A stretch of DNA of 64,000 bases from Paramacrobiotus metropolitanus (GCF_019649055.1 NW_026570256.1:744001-808000); one strand, 5' to 3'. Positions 1 through 12,335 are shown, counted from the stretch's first letter. Notes: generated by a model from the letters alone, not told the origin. Made by a program: numbers and translations.

Positions 1-454
1 CCACGCTGTATATTCCGACGAGTGCTTTAGCTCAGCGAGCTTTCCGACCGTAAAGATCTCGCTGACCAGTGGACGACCATAGACTGTCAAGACTGGTATA
101 ACTAAATGGCGCAAAGATGCCGCAGTATTGCGATGTTTCTCCACTAGCGTCCAGTCGCCGTCCACTAGTGCAAGTAGTGATAATTGTACTGTACGGAGAT
201 TATAGTTTTCATCGTCTTCATCCTTTGCAGTTTTCATCGCCTTCGTAAACCACCAACCTGACGGTACTTGCACCGCACCATGTGTTTACGGTTAAACATT
301 TTGTAATGGTGCTTTGATGTACCGCGATTTTAATGGCTGACTCTGATTCTTTTTTACACTTATACCGAAACTGCTCTCATATTATGGTTTCTTAATTTTC
401 TTATCAAGATTCCCTTGTACTGTGTCCGGTTGGCAGAAGAGGAGCAGCGCAAAC

Positions 455-880
455 GTAATAAAATCTATTTTACATATTTTATGTAATTTATATATATTTT
501 ACCTAAAAAACTATCTAACTTATGTTTTATTACTGCTTTGCTCTGAGTGCAGTACAAATGTTGTGTACGTTTTAATATTATGCTCTTCCCCGAGATAAGC
601 GAGTGCGCGAGTATGATGTCATTTGTATGATGTCATCGGGAATGCCTACGGGCGTGTTCTTCCCATGCTTTTTAGTTATCTGATACGCGTTCTGTCTTTG
701 CAACGGACAGATTCTTTAGATTAAAATGTATTCTACATATTTTATGTAACTTATATATATATATTTTACCTAAAAACTATCTAACACATATTTTATTACT
801 ATTTTTACTCTTCTCTGAGTGCAATTCAAGTTCAGTATACACAATAATATTAGGCCCTTCCCCGATTAAACGTGTCTTTT
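455..880. repeat. Diverged direct repeat, two ~150-bp copies
   Basis: The blocks at about 460-610 and 722-880 align along their length. Both start with an AAAAT-TATT-ACATATTTTATGTAA-type stretch, go through a run of TATATA, then ACCTAAAAA-CTATCTAAC, TTTTATTACT, CTCTGAGTGCA and finally CTTCCCCGA. They differ by many substitutions and small indels, so the duplication is old. The pair lies 340-770 bp upstream of the start of the RING gene and may be part of its control region or simply an old repeat. Confidence 0.6.
612..636. promoter_or_regulatory. Pair of CRE/ATF-like sites
   Basis: The 11-mer TATGATGTCAT occurs twice, at 612-622 and 626-636, with a start-to-start spacing of 14 bp. TGATGTCA differs by one base from the palindromic CRE/ATF octamer TGACGTCA. 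A perfect close repeat in a promoter-distal position is suggestive of bZIP binding, but no function is shown. Confidence 0.3.
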
Positions 881-1156
881 GCTTAGATTTCGGACAGTGG
901 GCGTGCATGACAACACAATTCTAACTGTATCCATTATATCACCAGATTGTACAGATCTTCATTGCGTTTATGTCAACGCAACCTACCAATAAGCTCGCAC
1001 TCCCACATTGTGCCCCGCCCACGTTAGCTGTTGCGGGAATAAATACAGTTCCCTGCGCCTAGGCACAGCACAGGCATGGCTGCCAAGTGCAGACGAAAAC
1101 TGTCCAATAAGGGTCATCGTTAGCCCATCCACATTTTACACCCGTTCATATGGATC

Positions 1157-1164
1157 TATAAAAG
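1157..1164 (+). promoter_or_regulatory. TATA box of the RING gene
   Basis: TATAAAAG lies 59 bp upstream of the A of the first ATG of the next reading frame. A transcription start about 30 bp downstream (near 1187) would leave a 5' UTR of roughly 35 nt. The ATG context GCCGCCATGG is an excellent Kozak sequence, which supports this assignment. Confidence 0.55.
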
Positions 1165-1222
1165 CTTCTGCACGGAATTAATTTTTACGATTTTTCTCAT
1201 TTTTTGAAAAAATTTTGCCGCC

Positions 1223-2453
1223 ATGGCATCGTCAGCTCTTGTTGCAAGGCTATGTGCAGCCATGCTGTATTTATTCCGCATCGAAGACAGCCGCCCGCCC
1301 ACGGGTTACGTTTCCCGCAGGGAAGCGCTCTCCCGTGTGCGGGAGCGCCTTGGACGCCGGGTTAAGAAGCGCACTTTCCATCGGGTACTGTCGAGTACCT
1401 TTCGAGGGCTGTTCAGTCGTACTGGAGATGGAGATCTGGAGGGACATCGCCCCCGCCGGATCCGGCGGCTTGTCCTCCGGACGCCACACCGCCGGCCGCG
1501 GGCATCAAACCCGTTCGCGCCCCCGGACTCGCCTCCAACTGATGCCGTTCCGTTCGCAGATCCGCCTCCGACTGACGACATTCCGTTCGATGATCCGTCG
1601 TTGGCCCCCGTACCGGCAGATCCGTCGGATGCCCCCCAGCCGGCAGTTTGGGATGATGGCGCCGAAATGTCAGTTTCGCCCCCTCCCGAAGAACCTCCAT
1701 CCCCGGCCCCGTCCGTGGAAATCATCGATGTGATTTCACCACCGGACGATCCTTTCCTCTGTTACGGGTACCAGACACCCGTTAGTGAATCCCGGGCTCC
1801 TTCGCCCTTTCGGGAAGCCTTCGCGGATTTCACCCCGTTGTCGTGGTTGATGGAATGGATGTCACCTTCACCGCCAGGCTCTCCGGAGTTCTCGCCTCCG
1901 AAACTCAGGCCACGCCCAGCTGCCGTGGAGGCTGTTCCATCCTCCCCGGATCCCCGGCCGCCGAACAGCCCAGTACCGGGGCCCTCGCACGTGTGGCAAA
2001 GCCCCGTTCCCGGGCCGTCATGGGGCCCAGCAGCATCGCCATCGTCCCGATCACCGGCAGCCCCGCACCTGTATCGCGTAGCACCATTGCCGTCTAGCTC
2101 CGCGTCCCCGGCCCTATACCGCGCAGCGCCGTTGCCGCAGCCGTTGTCTCCGTTGCAACCCCCACCACCGCAGCCGCTGCCTCCGCCACCGCCGCAAGCG
2201 CTGCCTCCGCCAACGCCGCAAGCGCTGCCTCCGCCATCACCGCAAGCGCTGCCTCCGGCACACCAGCCGCCCCAAGTGCCCCGTCTGTTGGGACCTCATG
2301 GAAGAGGTCCTTTCACGCCCAGGCGGACATTTTGTCACCGGAACGTGCGGGCACGTCTTCTGCAACGACTGCATTGTCCCGCAGTATGGCAAAGACTGCC
2401 CCTTGTGCAAGAAGCGTATCCTCAAGCGGGCTTGCCGGCGCTTGTTCATATAA
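1223..2453 (+). CDS. Basic, proline-rich protein with a C-terminal RING finger (frame change)
   Basis: The frame from ATG 1223 is open to 2683. Its first ~70 residues are arginine-rich. Acidic/proline-rich DPP(S/T)-type spacers follow, and then a PQALPPP-type repeat at about 2150-2265 built from a tandem 24-bp unit. From 2274 to 2453 the +1 frame instead encodes a C3HC4 RING: KCPVC, then TCGHVFCNDC, then CPLCKK, ending in a short basic tail and TAA. The +1 frame is open only from 2082, so the protein must change frame between 2082 and 2274. This could be a short unrecognised intron, or an indel in the 24-bp repeat (real or an assembly error). RING domains recruit E2 enzymes, so the product is probably an E3 ubiquitin ligase. 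GC content is far above the flanks. Whether the gene is cellular or captured from a large DNA virus cannot be told. The alternative tail, frame 1223 to 2683, looks like non-coding translation. Confidence 0.6.
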
Positions 2454-2764
2454 GACTGTCGGCTGCCCGCCTGCCATCGCCGCCCGTCTTCTTGTCTGCC
2501 CTACCGCCGTCCGTCTTCCTGTCTGCCCACCGCCGCGCGCCTGCCTATCCATCGTTCTCTGTTGGCGTCTGTACTTTTTCCTATTTTTTGCTATTTTTTC
2601 TATTGCTTTTTTCTATTTCCTCATTTCATTTCAATGCAAAGATTGTCGATTTGCTAGGTTTTCTAACTACCTTCAACATCTGAAGCGCTTGACTGCAGCT
2701 TTTTCTGTGTGGGTTTTGTTTCGTTGCCGTTGTTGTCTGCGTCGCGATAAAATGGGTTTTCATC

Positions 2765-2770
2765 AATAAA
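2765..2770 (+). terminator. Polyadenylation signal of the RING gene
   Basis: AATAAA lies 312 bp after the RING-frame stop and just after a T-rich 3' stretch. The GC-rich composition ends here and the sequence becomes A+T-rich, which fits the end of a transcription unit. Confidence 0.55.
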
Positions 2771-5700
2771 ATTCCTTGCTGAATTTGCACAGCTCGCATT
2801 CACTTACATTATTTACTACAGAAGTATATGTAATACAATATATAATATTTATATAAGAAACAACATTACGCAGTAAATAATACACATAACATCATTTGCA
2901 TATTAAGTACGCTACTTGCCACAAAAGGGCAGTGAAATTGAGTGCGTACTATGTATCAAACTACCAATGCACTATAATTACGAAAATCAGCAAAAATAAC
3001 GAATGAAACAGTTAGTCCAGTGTCAGACTGCTAGAGCATCTGCGTGCAGGTTTACAATTCATGTTTATCATTAATATTTAATACTAATAATTATGTACGT
3101 TATTTATTTTGAAGACGACTCTGTCTGTCTGTACTATTGTAGTGCGACAATGGTAACACATAAATCAGCGCATGTACAAGCTTGTCCCATGATTTTGGTT
3201 GAATTAGCACAGTGACAAAATACAAATTCGCGGATTGTGCCAAAACACCATATTGCGGGGCGGCGCACTACGCTATTCACTATTAACATGCATTCGACAT
3301 CGCTGGTGCATGCCAAATATTAGCCAAAATTATGTACTTTCGATGTAAAGTAAAAAACAGTATTATTTCCTATTTGTTTTAATTATAAATTTTGAAAGGA
3401 GTAAATTTGCCATTGTGGTAGACATAGTGCGGTAGCGATCGCTAATAGCGTTTTATTGCACTAACATACAGGCTACTTTACACTTGTAATCGAAATTACG
3501 GAATAAGATTGCGCGGTGTTAGATGTACAGCAGCATAAACTTTTTCAGCCAACTGCTGATTGATACTGGCTTAACGATATTTGATCACATAAATAATGCT
3601 ATTTGGCTTAAGTAGCTGACTAATGAAGTGCATATATTCGGTATGATTCTATTATGACTGCATAATATAATCTGTCTCGACGTATTACAGACGGGCTTCA
3701 AGTGGATTCAAGGTGCCGACGGCAACGGCCGTTGCGACGTTAATGTCGAATGGTAAATCTTACTTTATTAAAGTAATGCAGCTAATCGGCTTAAATACTC
3801 ATACGCCTAAATACAAAATCTAGTCTGCAGCGGGCATGACAATGTTATTATAGTTAATGGTTACGGCTGTGCGCTCCCCGACAAAACAAAGCGCCACACA
3901 TTACAACATTCGTAATTTCCAGGGTGTTGTGGCAATGGTGTACAATTTTTACTTTCTGCAACAATTTTCGGTCATACTTCAACCACATCTCCAATTTAAG
4001 CCAACCCATCACTCACGCAACTGGCGGAGATTGTTACGCTTATTTTTATAAGCAAAACATTTTATTACTTTTATAATACCACTGACCACACGAAAACGCA
4101 CAGAAATGCAGTACATCAATCACGTCCGCTATTAAGCCGAAAAACCATTATACTGTAATATGAATGCAGACTTATGCAGTTTACTACAGTAAATAGAATT
4201 TCTAAAATCGTTATTGGTACAGCTTTAACAATACAATAATTATGAGAAACATAGTTTTGTTGGCACTAAACAGCGCAAAGATTTGTAGTAAAAAATAGCG
4301 CATAACTTGTAGAGTAAAAACCATTAAAAACTTTTAACTGGAAGGCTTTTTAAGGCCCAACTCCCTGTGCTCTTGCCACTGACACGTCCTATTTTCACTC
4401 ACATAGCATTCACAAAACTGATTTTTGATTATGTCGAATTGGTGTCTGGATGAGCGCTTGTCAAATGCTTGCCAACCGTTACCACCTTCTTTAATAATTT
4501 TTGGCCACTCTCTATTAGTAAGTTTCCCATTTTCCTGCTCGGCATCAACGAACTCGGCAGAGAATATACCTGTGCGATACCGCCCCGTTAGTGTTGCACA
4601 TAAAATTATGCAGCGTAATGCATGCTAAGAAGACGTATTCGCTACCTTCGGTGTGTATTCCTTCAGGTTATGATAATCAGTTCACAGGTTACATCATAAT
4701 GATATTAAGTTAAGAGTATCACCACACGTAGAGTTTTACACTCAAATATAGTGATGCTGAGAAAATCAGCCACTGGCCAATATATTCTGCAGTGTTGCAA
4801 AAGAAAGAGAAGTCCGTCCCTTCCTCCTACAACATCGACTTACCAAAAAATTTTCTGTTGTACAACATTTTTCTCACATCTTGCCGACGTCCATACTTCT
4901 TGAGAATTAAAACAAAGAAAATGTTACAACAAATTCACCTCTCGTGCATACTTTTTTTCTACGATTGTTGTAAGATTCCTATTGTATTTTCCAAAATACA
5001 ACTAAAGTACTGGCCTAGCATTCCTGTATCAGCGATGAAGACGAGTATAATTTCAACTTTGACAACCGAGAAAGCTGTAACGCGCAAGAAATTTGCAGAA
5101 AGGCCGCTAAGCCAAAATACCGGGCGCTAATTCTTTCGGTTGCTCACATCCATGTTGTATAATACTTTAAAGCGATGTTGCGTGCACGGGAAAAAACACG
5201 TATATGTGGCTACATGCACGGCAATTTTATTTAAAGCTTTTTCACGTTTACGTATGGGTTGATTGAGAATGTTTTTCCTCATTTTCCGAATTCGACTGTG
5301 ACACAAGTGTTTTTTTTCCTTTTTGCTGCGTCTAGTTTCCGAGCTTTCGCGCTCTAAACGGAAGTGCTCTTAACAAACAAAAATGGATATGCGCTGCTTG
5401 CGAAGGCGTGGCTTTATTAACAAAGGCATTGGCCGTGACCTTTTAGCTCAACAGGGCAGTCTAGCTTTCGAGTGTGTTGCATTGGCATTGTCCCCAAGCT
5501 GCGCTCTCGTTCCTCGTGGATGCATATAATTATATTAAAATCTCCAAATATACTGTACAAGTAGTGCAGCCGCTGGTTCTCTTTTGGAAATCTCTTGCTC
5601 CGCTTGACATTAAATAGTTGGTACGTACATACTGCGCCCATATTCGCCTTTAATTAGCAATTCCTTGAAAGAACTAAAAAAACTTTTCCTTCTACCATTG

Positions 5701-7100
5701 CACAATAGAATTACGGAAAAATGTACAGTATTTACTATGTACAAAAACTTACTATGAACAGTACTTACTATGTACAACAAAAAATTCGCAGTACTACAGT
5801 ACTTTTCTGCATTTTCGTTGAGAAGTTAGATATGTGAGTCCAGTTTCCCGAGTAATTATGTAGAAAATGGTGAAATAAAAAAATTTCCAAAAATGTTATA
5901 TTTGTAATAAATTAATTAAAACAAAATAAACTACTCTCGCTCACAGCCAACACCCATCCCCAAACGCCTTGCACGCAGTTAAACCCAAAAGGTCACCCGT
6001 GAACGCAGCTGTAATGAATATCTTATTCTACGTAATTCGTATAATTATAATGCTTATCTTTAGCGCTGCATATACCGTCCTCACAGTGAGCTGGTAAAAT
6101 GAAACGTAGATACTGTGCTCTTCGGCAAATCACTAATTTTCAGGACTATTTGGGCTATATTGTAGACTAATTTGTAATGGTATCATTTGTTTTTTTTTGT
6201 GAAAAAACATGGAATCACCGCATGTTATGCTTTCCTTGCTACGTAAAATAGGCGCAATGGAGTAATTGGTCTAACGCGTTGGGTCGGGGCTAAAGGCTCG
6301 GGCGTGGCTAAAGTGCGGCAGTTAACAGCGAACTCGGCCATAGCGCTTACTGGGTAAACATGGCTTGAGCCAAACAAACCCAGTAGCAGACAATCTGAGG
6401 CGTTGTAGTCAAGTGGGAGCAAAGTTATGGCGAACATTTTACGAAAACTTTTATATTAAACACCTAGTACGCCATCAGTTGAATATAAAAGAAATATATT
6501 TGCCGTACATTTTATGCATTCGCAAAGTGAAAAACTCAATATCTTGACAATGCGCAGTGTACCAAAATGGTACTTGTTAGCACTAGTTAAGTCCGTAGTG
6601 CGTAGTTTGCGTCCGGTGGGATAGAGGGCGAGGGCTTAAACCAATCACTCCGTGCAACATAAACTCATGCGATATTTGTTCAAATAAAATGTTGCTAGTT
6701 AACTTAAGTAATTAGTTAACGAGTGTCTTAAGCACTCGGTCTATTTATTGCGTACTTCACTTGCAGCGGCAGGCTAATCGGATTAGCTGTAATGACTCCC
6801 GTGGATTAGCTTAAGTACTCGCACTCAAACGTATGATGTGTATCTACACAGTAATAATATGGCTCTTCTCTGCCGTACACTTCTCTGTCTTTTGGCGGAA
6901 CCGTGAAAGAGGCCGTCGGCGGTGAACGTTGCGAGGTAAATATGCCATGCCGCACACAACATCTTATTGTTAATATGTAACTTGTTCATATTAATCGGCT
7001 TTTGCCGACTTAAGAACAGGCTGATATCTGTGTGTATAAATAAAACCCGCATTTGCTGTGCCGTGCGCCTAATCTGCCGCGTGTACATTTGTTGTACCAT
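2771..7100. other. A+T-rich intergenic stretch, no gene recognised
   Basis: All six frames are densely interrupted. The longest open frames are around 60-110 codons with low-complexity or non-protein-like translations. Short runs of CAGTACTTACTATG-type sequence recur near 5720-5810. I see no exon with matching splice sites, no tRNA-like cloverleaf and no TE protein remnant. Confidence 0.4.
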
Positions 7101-7109
7101 GGCTAATCA

Positions 7110-8800
7110 TACACTAATCATACACTTCGTGATAGCAATGAAATTCTCTCTCTGTACTCCTGCAGTCAGCAACCGATGTACGTTCCAATCTTTAACGAAG
7201 TAGGTAAACATTGCTGCCTTCCGTCCGTTTCCTGGTGTGCAACTGTGAACGGCCAATGCGCACCCATAGCGCTTGCTTCACACACCCGGTTTCCAGTGCC
7301 GTAAAAAACTGATGCTTATCAAATTGTAACATTTGTCACAATTTACAAATATTATAGATTCTACCGCAATAATAATCATCGGTTCTGATTTTCAAATACT
7401 AATGGTCATTTTTTGCCGTAAATGTGGTTAAATCTGTATGTATTCTAATTATTTTGTAAAAATCGTTTCTTTAGAAAATGTAGCAGGAAGGTTTGTTCAA
7501 CATAATACAGGAGCCGGCATTGGGTACAGTAGTATTAATAGTATTGCTCAGGCTTTCATAACACAGTACGAAGCTCAAGGCAAAACATTTATCTTTCAGA
7601 AAAACAGTTTTACCCCGTTTAGAAGCAGAATTATTTTGCCTAGTTACGAGTTTGCTATTTTTACTTCAGAAGTACACTGTGCTGTAAACTGTATAATGTC
7701 GACACTGGGCAGTGAGCATCGAGCAGTTGCGCATTTCACACAAGGCTCGTTAAACATATGTGTAAAAAAGCGGACGGAAGACAGCTTTGTTTGATCTTCC
7801 AATAATTATGACTGGCGGCCATCATTTCTAAGCGGCTGATTAAAGACCGCTGCTATCACGTAGTGTAGTGTTGTGCCTTGGTTGTATTGCCTTAACTGTG
7901 TTAAGCATAAACGGCCAGCATGGAACCGTAAAAAAGCGCCGTTTAAATGTTATATTATTCGTATCTTCAATAAAAAATGTCACAATTTTGAAATACATGC
8001 AAAAATCACAAATCATCACATTTGTTAGCATCTAAGTACTCCTTACTTATTTATTTTAATTTTGAGTGTAAAACCACGCGTCATGCACAGGTTTACTGTA
8101 ATGGTGTAATTATTTAATAACGGATTTGTGCTTGGCATGCTCGTATTGGAAAAGTCTATTACAGTAATTATATAAAACTGATTTTGGAAAGATTATTAGT
8201 ACTTATAAAAACATTCTCCATTGTTATAATCACTAGGTTAAGACATTATACTATGTTGGCTTAAAGCAACATTTCCATTTTTCGACAATTTGTATCTTTA
8301 CTCAGTATGATAAGGTTATGGCAAAATAAATCTGAGATAGAACTGCGGCGCTCGCCTTTGTTCTCTTTAAACAGCCCTCACATGTCGTACATTCCTATCC
8401 TTAACGAAGTAGGCAAACAATGCTGCCGCACGGTTGAATTGCTGTACGCAACATGGACAGCCGATGCACATTCGGACGACACCGCTCAAGATGCCGCCCC
8501 GTGCGGCTTCACTACGTGGCTATTGATCAGTGACAAGCATACGGACAAAATAGTGCAATGTAATATTTCCTCACACTAAAATGTTATAAACGCTGCGATA
8601 TCTGGTGAAATTATTTTCAGCACAAAATTACGCTAACGATTGGGGTTTTTTATGTAGCCTGCTTGGCAACGGACAGTCGCACAGAGTGCACGCAGCCGAC
8701 CGCGTAGATGTGCAATTCGGCTGGGCGACAGCTTTGTTTGCTTTCTTTATTAAAGCGTGCGGTCATCATTTGCGAGTGGTTGATTAGGCTCCGCTCCTAT
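7110..8800. repeat. Diverged segmental duplicate, possibly gene remnants
   Basis: The block at about 7160-7830 and the block at about 8370-8790 share two anchors in the same order. The first is the stretch around 7181-7220 and 8388-8427, which encodes (Y/I)-(V/I)-P-I-(F/L)-N-E-V-G-K-(H/Q)-CC in both copies. The second is GACAGCTTTGTTTG followed by a GCGGTCATCATTT-like stretch at 7780-7830 and 8728-8775. The middle parts differ in length. Conservation of a short peptide suggests decayed copies of a coding exon, but neither copy is a complete gene. Confidence 0.45.
7438..7794 (+). CDS. Hypothetical 118-residue open frame
   Basis: An ATG-started frame of 118 codons lies inside the first copy of the 7.1-8.8 kb duplicate. 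The translation has mixed composition without long low-complexity runs (for example GAGIGYSSINSIAQAF near residues 29-44), which is more protein-like than its neighbours. There is no recognisable motif, signal peptide or membrane segment. The second copy of the duplicate does not preserve this frame. It may be an exon of a spliced gene or chance. Confidence 0.2.
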   Translation: MYSNYFVKIVSLENVAGRFVQHNTGAGIGYSSINSIAQAFITQYEAQGKTFIFQKNSFTPFRSRIILPSYEFAIFTSEVHCAVNCIMSTLGSEHRAVAHFTQGSLNICVKKRTEDSFV

Positions 8801-9585
8801 ACGCTAGTATTTAGCTTGCCATGATACGGTACATATTTGTATATTCAGTGTTGCGTACATACTGTATAGTGTATATCAAACAACAACAAGTGGAATTTTT
8901 ATGCCGTACAACGGCTGTTATCCTCAGGGGCCCGTTTGGCCTACTGCGCTGCAACTCAGGGATGCTGGTCGGCCCGTCCACTTGTTGTTGGCACCACTTT
9001 TCTCTGCAAGTGACTAATCTTGTTAGACTGCGGTAATCCAATTACTGGAAACGCTTTCGCCATATGAGACAATACTAATCACTCAGCTGGAGTGATTGCA
9101 CGAGACTTAGTCTAAGTACATCTATAATAGGATTGCGCATCGTTGCTTGCGCAGCGTTGATTATAGTTGCCTGCTCAGATTACGGACCAAGGTACATTTC
9201 TCGCACTCAGTAATTCAGTACAAATCTGAATTTGTTTGTGAAAATCTACTATAATATTCCTGAGAAAATAATCACATCTGCAACGGTCCATAGGATTTGA
9301 CAAACCTTACACGATTTAAAAGAATACATGGTACTATCAGTACGAGTATTGCTTACTAATTAGTACATAGCGTACACCTTCTCACACTGATATTTCCTTA
9401 TTAATAATTGGATTTTCTGGAAAACTTAAGATATGATAAATGGGAACGCTATGCGTTTAGGTATGCCACTAGCAGACACAAAGTTGCTAGTATCAGCACA
9501 ACGTTGCTAACAAGTACTGCATGGAGCGCAGTTTTCGCACACATGATGCAGAGTGCTGGCTGTGTGTACGTTTGTATCTCAGCAG
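8801..9585. other. Intergenic stretch, no gene recognised
   Basis: Short open frames only (71-76 codons on opposite strands over the same bases around 8815-9040). No splice-flanked exon or repeat family could be identified. Confidence 0.35.
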
Positions 9586-10464
9586 GGCACAGTTTCCGGG
9601 TCCAAATTCAGAAAATTCTTATCTTTTGCAGGAAACTAGCAAATACCCATAGTGAAATTAAAAAAAATAATTTCATGTGCTGAAACTCACGGGCGTGACC
9701 AGAAAAAATAAAATGAACACCATAACGCTACATGCAATTATTACAATGCATTGCACAGGCTGTTTATGTAGTCGTCGACCGAACGGTATTGTACAAATTC
9801 GAAATGCTTAAAAACTTATTGCACGTGCAGAAGACGTCGCCCAGAATAACGTTTACAGTACGTACTAAAAAAAAATAGATAACAGGTACGAGACTACGAG
9901 TAAACTAATATAGCAGCGAAAGGAACGGCAGACATATGGACAATATAGTATTTCTGATATTTTATAAATTAGCAAACAAAACTTGTCTCTTAGTCTCTCA
10001 AAGCACGGGTACGCATTATAGTAAACCTAAAAATTATAGTTATCAAAAGGAAGTCAGCTAATCAAAACAAACCAGCATGAAAATGTGTTCGAATAGGCCG
10101 ACACCTGCTGAACTATTGTATCTGCAGTCTGTTTTTTATAAATTTGCAATGGTTGGCGGTAAGAGTTGCACATGAAATTAATTTTGGAGGATTTCACAGT
10201 CGTTCAGTACTCGTACCTTTTAGCAAAAAAAAGAATTTTTTTCTGAATTATAAGTATTATTACAGTGCGAAAAAAGTCTGCACTAGTACTGCAATATCGT
10301 ATTGTAATAGTATGTAGTAATATGATATTCATTTATTTTTACTGGCCACGCCCTTGAGTCTCAGCAGATGAAATTATTTTTTTTTAATTATACTATGGGT
10401 ATTTGCTAGTTTCCTGCAAAAGAAGGGAATTTTCTGAATTTGGACCCGGAAAATGTGTCCTGGT
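9586..10464. mobile_element. Foldback / MITE-like element with ~170-bp inverted arms
   Basis: The left arm (9586-9760) and right arm (10290-10464) are inverted copies. Both read from the outside CAGG-CACA-TTTCCGGGTCCAAATTCAGAAAATT, then a TCTTTTGCAGGAAACTAGC stretch, then AAATACCCATAGT, then a poly-A tract with AATTTCAT. Identity by eye is roughly 85-90 percent. The ~530 bp between the arms has no coding capacity. This is the arrangement of a non-autonomous DNA element. No convincing target-site duplication was found at the outer ends. Confidence 0.65.
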
Positions 10465-11690
10465 GGGTGAATGTTCTGTTTCAAAAACAGGGTATCGGTA
10501 TAAAAGAATAAGATCTGCTTACAATGTATTCAATAATCAAACCTGGACACCGAGATCGGAACAAAACTTTATATAATAAAAAGCTGGAAACGCTATTAGA
10601 TTCAGCATGTTTGAGAAAACTGCCACTATACATTTTATTTCTCAAAAATTTACATGCATACACATGCATTTTATTTGATAAAAAACCATCCGTGCGGCCG
10701 ATGTCGGTTTTGTTTCCCCGGCTTTCGGTGGGGGTTTTCAAGGAATCCTTGAAAATTATTAGAGGCTTTTTGTAGTTGCTTAGTACTACGAGTACTACAG
10801 GTTTATTCAATATGTATTTCGTTTTGGTCACTTTAAGGGCGCATTTTCACATTTTGTTCAACTGGTGCTTAAATTTCCGGACAAACAAGGATGCCAGAAA
10901 TGAATGGTTTTACGAGTATAAAAACTTTGCTCATGAATTTCGAAGCATAAACAAGAGAAAATTTCCATAAAAACTAAACGAAGAGCATAAGTTGCACAGG
11001 GTGCAATCACTGCAATGTAAAGAACCGCTCTTCCACGTTTTGCAATTGCAACTGTTAGGTTGTTAACATAGCAGATCTCTCAAACAGTAGCAAATTCTCG
11101 TACGGCTACGTTCGGTTTCTGCATACAACTCCTATGGCGCTTACGGTAAAAATCATCGGATTGATCGTACCGTATACCGTATACAACAGTACCGCGCACG
11201 GTTAGCTCATTCTGAAACCATGTTGTTTTTTTTTGGCTTACGGTTTCGTACGGCACTTTCGTATCAGTATCAGTTTTCACTACGGCTACGTACTGTTGTG
11301 AAACAGCAGCCGTATACGACAGTACAGTATACTGTTTGGGGGGCTCTAATTCTATAACACAGAAGCCGAGTACAGTAACGATTCGTACGGAAAATTAGCG
11401 GATGATTGCGCGGGCGGTCTACAAATGCATTCTGCATCAGTTTAATTCGTATGCGTAGATCGTATTTAAGTACAGTACCATTTTATATTCAAACAGAAGA
11501 AAACATTCCGGTCAAGGAAAGTGACCCACTGCATGGTACTAAAATTCGCGTATTTGCACTTTCACTTTTGCGCGCTCCCATACGTTTTGCTTTATTTTGG
11601 GAACTTACATTACCACACTTCCACATTTAAACTGGTGCTAGGTTTACATTCCGATTCCGTAATTTGTGTAATTCAGTGACACGCAATTAG
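10465..11690. other. Intergenic stretch, no gene recognised
   Basis: Overlapping open frames on both strands at 10480-10970 have low-information translations and no splice context. The part at 11080-11340 is rich in TACGGCTACG, GTATAC and ACAGTAC words, which gives small local palindromes. No gene was identified. Confidence 0.35.
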
Positions 11691-12310
11691 CTAAATGGCG
11701 CCAAATACGCGTTCCATTCCCATCATGAATGCCGGTGTAACCTCACAACTGCGATAATTATGACATTCCAACGTCTCACTGGCGCCACAAATGCATTCCA
11801 ACGGCCAGGTGTGCATTCCATCCCCATCATTACCGTAATTTAATGATGTGCAACTAGTTGCCTGGCACCAAGCATGCATTCCGTTAGCATCATTAATGTC
11901 GGTGTAATCTTAAATCTGCGATAATTACCACATTCCAACGGCCAGGTGTGCATTCCATTCCCCATCATTACCGTAATCTAATGATGTGCAATTAGGTGAA
12001 TGGCGCCAAGCACGCTTTTTGTTCCCATCAATAATGTCGGTGTGACCTTACATCTGCGATAATTACCACATTCCAACGGCCAGGTGTGCATTCCATTCCC
12101 CATCATTACCGTAATCTAATGATGTGCAATTAGGTGAATGGCGCCAAGCACGCTTTTTGTTCCCATCAATAATGTCGGTGTGACCTTACATCTGCGATAA
12201 TTACCACATTCCAACGGCCAGGTGTGCATTCTATTCCCGTCATTACTGTAATCTAATGATCTGCGATTAGCTGACTGGCGCCAAACATTCATTCGTTTCC
12301 CATCGACAAA
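11691..12310. repeat. 138-bp tandem repeat, about 4.5 copies
   Basis: The GGCGCCA (or GGCACCA) anchor recurs at 11697, 11864, 12002, 12140 and 12277, so spacings are 167, 138, 138 and 137 bp. The unit contains TGATGTGCAATTAG, TGCGATAATTACCACATTCC, AACGGCCAGGTGTGCATTCC and CCCATCATTACCGTAATCTA. The two central units are practically identical, while the outer ones are diverged. The first interval is longer because a ~30-bp piece ending in CATTCCAACG is duplicated inside it. Central homogenisation is typical of satellite turnover by unequal exchange. Confidence 0.85.
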
Positions 12311-12335
12311 CACCTGCGATGCTTGAGAATTTCAC

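Larger units (their letters stand above)
1..1150. other. Upstream non-coding region
   Basis: No reading frame here looks like a gene. The stretch is A+T-rich and serves as the 5' flank of the RING gene that begins at 1223. It contains a diverged direct repeat (listed separately) and two copies of a CRE-like octamer. Nothing else could be recognised. Confidence 0.5.

Noticed and set aside
1215-1733. Plus-strand frame overlapping the start of the RING gene
   Set aside because: It begins without a proper ATG context and is a GC-rich shadow of the 1223 frame, although it shares the reading phase later used by the RING.
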